NCBI GenBank assembly: GCA_965150505.1
Contig: CBCTVZ010000078.1
Coordinates: 1 to 10,036, forward strand
DNA: 10,036 nt
Direction of reading: 5' to 3'
Source: JAGZHZ01 sp965150505
GTDB taxonomy: Bacteria; Bacillota; Clostridia; Lachnospirales; Lachnospiraceae
Every line of letters begins with the position of its first letter. Within the stretch, counting starts at the first letter, position 1. A program made the position numbers and the translations under genes. This document shows positions 7,673 through 10,036 of this stretch, piece after piece. The notes below the pieces were generated by a model. The model was not told where the DNA came from, did no database searches, and was given only the letters and a program-made list of their open reading frames with translations.

Positions 7673-7706
7673 TTCAGTTGGTTTCCATACAGATTTCAGT
7701 TGGTTT
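7673..7706. repeat. 12-bp direct repeat with 22-bp period
   Basis: TTCAGTTGGTTT occurs at 7673-7684 and again at 7695-7706. The start-to-start distance is 22 bp, close to two helical turns, so both copies face the same side of the DNA. This is the geometry of tandem regulator sites. It lies between the divergent operon starts. No regulator is identified. The repeat is seen directly; the binding role is inferred. Confidence 0.4.
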
Positions 7707-7758
7707 TTTCAAATGGCTGTAACCCGCATAAATACAGGCTTTTTTCAAGGTACTCTGT

Positions 7759-7772
7759 ATGCCGGACGGCAT
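7759..7772. repeat. 14-bp dyad upstream of the NB-ARC ribosome site
   Basis: ATGCCG-GA-CGGCAT, six perfectly paired bases on each side of a 2-base centre, is GC-richer than its surroundings and lies about 32 bases upstream of the AAGGAGG of the NB-ARC gene. It is a candidate operator for the plus-strand gene. The minus strand also has an ATG here opening a 32-codon frame with no ribosome site, which I do not call. Confidence 0.35.
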
Positions 7773-7820
7773 GGTGGAGCAGAAAAAAATAAAAAAACAT
7801 ACTAAGGAGGTTTTATTTCT

Positions 7821-9815
7821 ATGCCAAAGACAAAAATGCAAAAGCAACAGACAAACGCTAAAAATTCTTTTTCTTCTTCTTTCTTTTTGCGTGAATTAAT
7901 GATGCGATGTGTAGGAACTGTGATTATTGAAATGGATCAATGGAATTTTTCAGATGATTCTGTTTTTTACCGCGCTTATTTTAATGACCGAATCAAGCAA
8001 GAAAAAGCGATCAATTCGCTTGCTCACAAACGACTGTCCTTTCTCTTTTCTCAACTGTTTTTTCCAGCACAGCGAAAAAATAGTAAATTTCAAGAACCCC
8101 AAGCTGTGAATGGGGCGAATGGCTTTATTTCACTTTTAGACGATCTTTTTCATGTAGATTTTTCTTTTTTAAAAAATTCTTATTCTGCGGATAATACAGT
8201 TTCCCGCAAAACATTGCTTAAAATTTTGGATCTTATTCTAAATTTGATAGAAGATTGTGTCATTGTGAACGACTCTTTGATTTCAGACATCTTACTTTCA
8301 AAACATCATGAACTTCTCGCCCAGTCTGATTTTCCTTCTCCTGTTTATCCCGTATTTTTAAATGCACTCCCATCTTCAAAAGTAGCTTATTTTATCGGCC
8401 GCACAGTGGAATCTGCCGAGATTATTTCACTTTTATATTCTGGTTCTTCTTGCTTTCTTCATGGGATCGGTGGAATTGGAAAAACGGAACTTGCCAAAGA
8501 TGTGATAAAAAAAATATACCAGACTCCTTCTGAAGAATCTGGTATTACGCATATTGTGTGGATCAATTATATCGAAAATAGTTTTGCTCTGTCTCTTATC
8601 CGTGGACTTGGAATCCCTGAAGCAGAAGGCAGATATGAAGACCTTTTTCAAGATGCTTTGCGTCTGCTGCAACAATACGGATCTTCTCTGCTTCTTGTCA
8701 TCGATCATGTGGAAGATGTAAATGATCCTGAATTATGCAAAGTCATCCATTTTTTATCCTGCCGCTTTTTGATTTCCAGCCGGATGGACGGACTTTACAA
8801 TTTAAAAAAAGTATGTGTTCGGGAATTGCCTATTTCAGACTGCATGAATTTATTTTATCATTATTATCATGGGAATCGAGATGATAAATCTGTTGTACAG
8901 ATTCTCTCTTTGGCGGACTGTCATACAGTCACGGTAGAATTGTTGGCAAAACTTGCCGACACGGAGGAAAGTTGTTTATATGAATTTTTAAATCAATTAA
9001 AACGATGCGGCTTTTCTTTCAGTCAGGAAGAAATTTCTTCCACACATGAAAAGCTTCAAAGCGAAGAACAGATCAACCGACAATTACTAAAGCTATTCCA
9101 CGTCTGTAACTGTTCAGAGTCTGAGACAAAACTTTTAATTCAGCTTTCTGTCCTGCCTTCTCTGCTATTTGATTTTAAAAAAATAAGATCATGGTTTCAG
9201 CTAACAAATAAAACAGACTTAAATCGTTTGGCTGAAAAAGGATGGCTGAAGAAAATTCCTTGTTACAGCAATGGTATTTATTCTTCTCAGTATATGATTC
9301 ATCCTGTGATTGCATGTGCAGTCCGAACACAGTTCCAACCTGTTTTGTACCAGTCGTGTCATCCATTTCTTGTCTTTCTCACAAAGGAAATCCTACAGCA
9401 CCACAGTCAGACTGTCTCCCGTCAGAAAGAACTGATTCAATTTGGATGGTTTTTAAACGACTTACTCTCTCAAGATTTCTGCACGCAAGAAGACGCAGAA
9501 TTTCTTTATGCCATGATCGGAGTATACCGTGATATTGGATATTATTCCAGAGCAATCTCTTTGTCAGAGAGGCTTCTGTGCCTTTATCAGAATTTGTACG
9601 GTGAAAACCATCCTTCCTGTATTTCTGTGTATCATTCTCTCAGCGTACTTTACTATGAAACACGCCAGATACAAAAGGCGCTGGATTGTTCTAAGCATTG
9701 TTGTCAGTTTTTTCAGAAAAATTTCATAGAAGAATCCATCTGTATGCCTCAGATTCTCGATCTGGCTACTGTTCAGTTAAATATTGGAAAAATCCTTCCT
9801 TTTCTGATCTTCTGA
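7821..9815 (+). CDS. NB-ARC (STAND-class) ATPase with short C-terminal TPR region, possibly truncated
   Basis: A 664-residue protein. The ATG at 7821 is preceded by TAAGGAGG (7803-7810), 10 bases away. Residues 1 to about 190 match nothing I recognise and have no membrane segment or signal peptide. The NB-ARC domain follows: Walker A GIGGIGKT (215-222, K221), Walker B LLLVID (D295, where the usual second acidic residue is H296), a sensor-1-like stretch FLISSR (316-321), a GLPL-like helix near 375-385, and a winged-helix region ending in MIHP (492-495), which resembles the MHD motif. The C-terminus has two clear TPR units (about 563-596 and 603-640), the first ending in the kinesin-light-chain-like YGENHP, then half of a third that stops at LPFLIF. 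STAND ATPases are ligand-gated switches in signalling, transcription control and anti-phage defence. Which applies here is not shown. It diverges from the lysis/Rhs operon, so regulation of or protection from that operon is possible. The abrupt TPR end suggests truncation. Confidence 0.85.
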   Translation: MPKTKMQKQQTNAKNSFSSSFFLRELMMRCVGTVIIEMDQWNFSDDSVFYRAYFNDRIKQEKAINSLAHKRLSFLFSQLFFPAQRKNSKFQEPQAVNGANGFISLLDDLFHVDFSFLKNSYSADNTVSRKTLLKILDLILNLIEDCVIVNDSLISDILLSKHHELLAQSDFPSPVYPVFLNALPSSKVAYFIGRTVESAEIISLLYSGSSCFLHGIGGIGKTELAKDVIKKIYQTPSEESGITHIVWINYIENSFALSLIRGLGIPEAEGRYEDLFQDALRLLQQYGSSLLLVIDHVEDVNDPELCKVIHFLSCRFLISSRMDGLYNLKKVCVRELPISDCMNLFYHYYHGNRDDKSVVQILSLADCHTVTVELLAKLADTEESCLYEFLNQLKRCGFSFSQEEISSTHEKLQSEEQINRQLLKLFHVCNCSESETKLLIQLSVLPSLLFDFKKIRSWFQLTNKTDLNRLAEKGWLKKIPCYSNGIYSSQYMIHPVIACAVRTQFQPVLYQSCHPFLVFLTKEILQHHSQTVSRQKELIQFGWFLNDLLSQDFCTQEDAEFLYAMIGVYRDIGYYSRAISLSERLLCLYQNLYGENHPSCISVYHSLSVLYYETRQIQKALDCSKHCCQFFQKNFIEESICMPQILDLATVQLNIGKILPFLIF

Positions 9816-9822
9816 TATCAGA
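9811..9822. repeat. 12-bp palindrome spanning the NB-ARC stop codon
   Basis: TCTGATATCAGA is a perfect palindrome that includes the TGA stop at 9813-9815. It sits exactly where the TPR array ends abruptly, so it could mark a recombination or insertion scar, but no target-site duplication is evident. Confidence 0.3.
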
Positions 9823-9943
9823 TTCCTGTTTTTGACATACTCCCATGACTAAAGTATGCAGATTTTTTCACAGTTCATCATTTAAAATATTCTGGCATAT
9901 TTTCACTCAAAACCGTATGATCTGATTGTCTGTTTTACAACGC
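9816..9943. other. AT-rich spacer after the NB-ARC gene
   Basis: No gene is seen. I read the plus-strand frames directly downstream of the stop for a continuation of the TPR array and found early stops and no TPR-like sequence, so a simple single frameshift does not explain the short C-terminus. Confidence 0.6.
9836..9867 (+). terminator. Weak candidate terminator of the NB-ARC gene
   Basis: CATACT (9836-9841) pairs with AGTATG (9853-9858) around an 11-base loop, followed within a few bases by a run of six T. The stem is short and AT-rich, so termination would be inefficient. The stronger hairpin at 9950-9980 is the likely final stop. Confidence 0.3.
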
Positions 9944-9980
9944 AAAAAAAGCACTCCATCTTGGAGTGCTTCTCTTTTTT
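9944..9980. terminator. Bidirectional intrinsic terminator between NB-ARC gene and tRNA-Arg
   Basis: AGCACTCCA (9950-9958), a 3-base loop, and TGGAGTGCT (9962-9970) form a perfect 9-bp stem. On the plus strand it is followed by TCTCTTTTTT. On the minus strand it is followed by a run of T complementary to the A-tract at 9944-9950. It can therefore end NB-ARC transcription from the left and tRNA transcription from the right. Confidence 0.88.
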
Positions 9981-9982
9981 AA

Positions 9983-10036
9983 CGTGCGTTAGAGGATTCG
10001 AACCCCCGACCTTTTGGTCCGTAGCCAAACGCTCTA
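9983..10036 (-). tRNA. tRNA-Arg (anticodon ACG), 3' part; 5' end outside window
   Basis: On the minus strand the sequence shows the end of the D arm (TAGAGCG), an anticodon stem TTTGG/CCAAA around the loop CTACGGA (anticodon ACG, arginine, decoding CGU/CGC after deamination to inosine), a variable loop AGGTC, a T arm GGGGG-TTCGAAT-CCTCT, the acceptor 3' strand AACGCAC, and discriminator G. CCA is not encoded. About 20 bases of the 5' end lie beyond the window. A hairpin terminator follows immediately downstream on the same strand. The 3' end points toward the accessory genes, the usual orientation for a tRNA used as an integration target. Confidence 0.9.

Larger units (their letters stand above)
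7384..7820. other. Divergent intergenic region between lysis/Rhs operon and NB-ARC gene
   Basis: About 440 bases with no convincing gene. On the plus strand a TTG-initiated frame runs from 7488 to 7805 (105 codons), but it has a poor ribosome site, no recognisable motif, and an F/H/S-rich composition typical of a non-coding shadow. On the minus strand, 7800-7555 reads through about 80 codons with one TGA at 7698-7696, and its last stretch (ending EQEKIQKSVSYDF) looks like coding sequence, so a decayed gene is possible. The region must hold the divergent promoters. I see only a weak candidate for the plus strand and none I would defend for the minus strand. Confidence 0.5.

Noticed and set aside
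7488..7805. 105-codon TTG-initiated plus-strand frame before the NB-ARC gene
   Set aside because: The stop overlaps the NB-ARC ribosome site in an operon-like way, but the start is TTG with a weak ribosome site, there is no recognisable domain, and the composition resembles a shadow. Kept only as part of the intergenic description.

Overview
The window looks like chromosomal accessory DNA from a low-to-moderate-GC Gram-positive anaerobe, most likely a Clostridia/Lachnospiraceae-type gut bacterium. The evidence is strong AGGAGG ribosome sites, an SPP1-type holin, an Amidase_3 lysin, and a WapA-like DNRLRE/YD-repeat protein. This placement is inferred from gene content, not from a taxonomic marker.

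Left and centre (1-7383, all on the minus strand): an apparent operon read from right to left. It starts with a small GTG-initiated membrane/coiled-coil protein of the XhlA/holin-associated type. A possible 37-residue basic small ORF follows, then an SPP1-family holin, then an N-acetylmuramoyl-L-alanine amidase with a C-terminal SPOR domain. Last is a giant Rhs/YD-repeat protein, open for 1989 codons and still open at the left edge. Holin and amidase overlap by ATGA, and the small ORF overlaps the holin start the same way. The giant protein has no visible signal peptide. It carries a DNRLRE domain, an Rhs shell, two carbohydrate-binding-like modules, three SH3b domains lying within the second of these, and about 20 YD repeats. 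Its C-terminal tip, where such proteins usually carry a toxin, and any immunity gene lie outside the window.

Divergent intergenic region (7384-7820): no convincing gene. It holds possible remnants of coding sequence, a 12-bp direct repeat with a 22-bp period, two dyads and a weak promoter candidate.

Right (7821-9815, plus strand): an NB-ARC (STAND-class) ATPase with an unrecognised N-terminal region and a short TPR tail that stops abruptly. The window ends with a bidirectional hairpin terminator and the 3' part of a tRNA-Arg(ACG) gene on the minus strand, whose 3' end faces the accessory genes.

Working model (inference): a compact lysis cassette, with no phage structural genes beside it in the window, releases or exports a large signal-less Rhs polymorphic toxin, as proposed for holin/endolysin (type 10) secretion. 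A divergently transcribed STAND ATPase sits next to it as a possible sensor or regulator.
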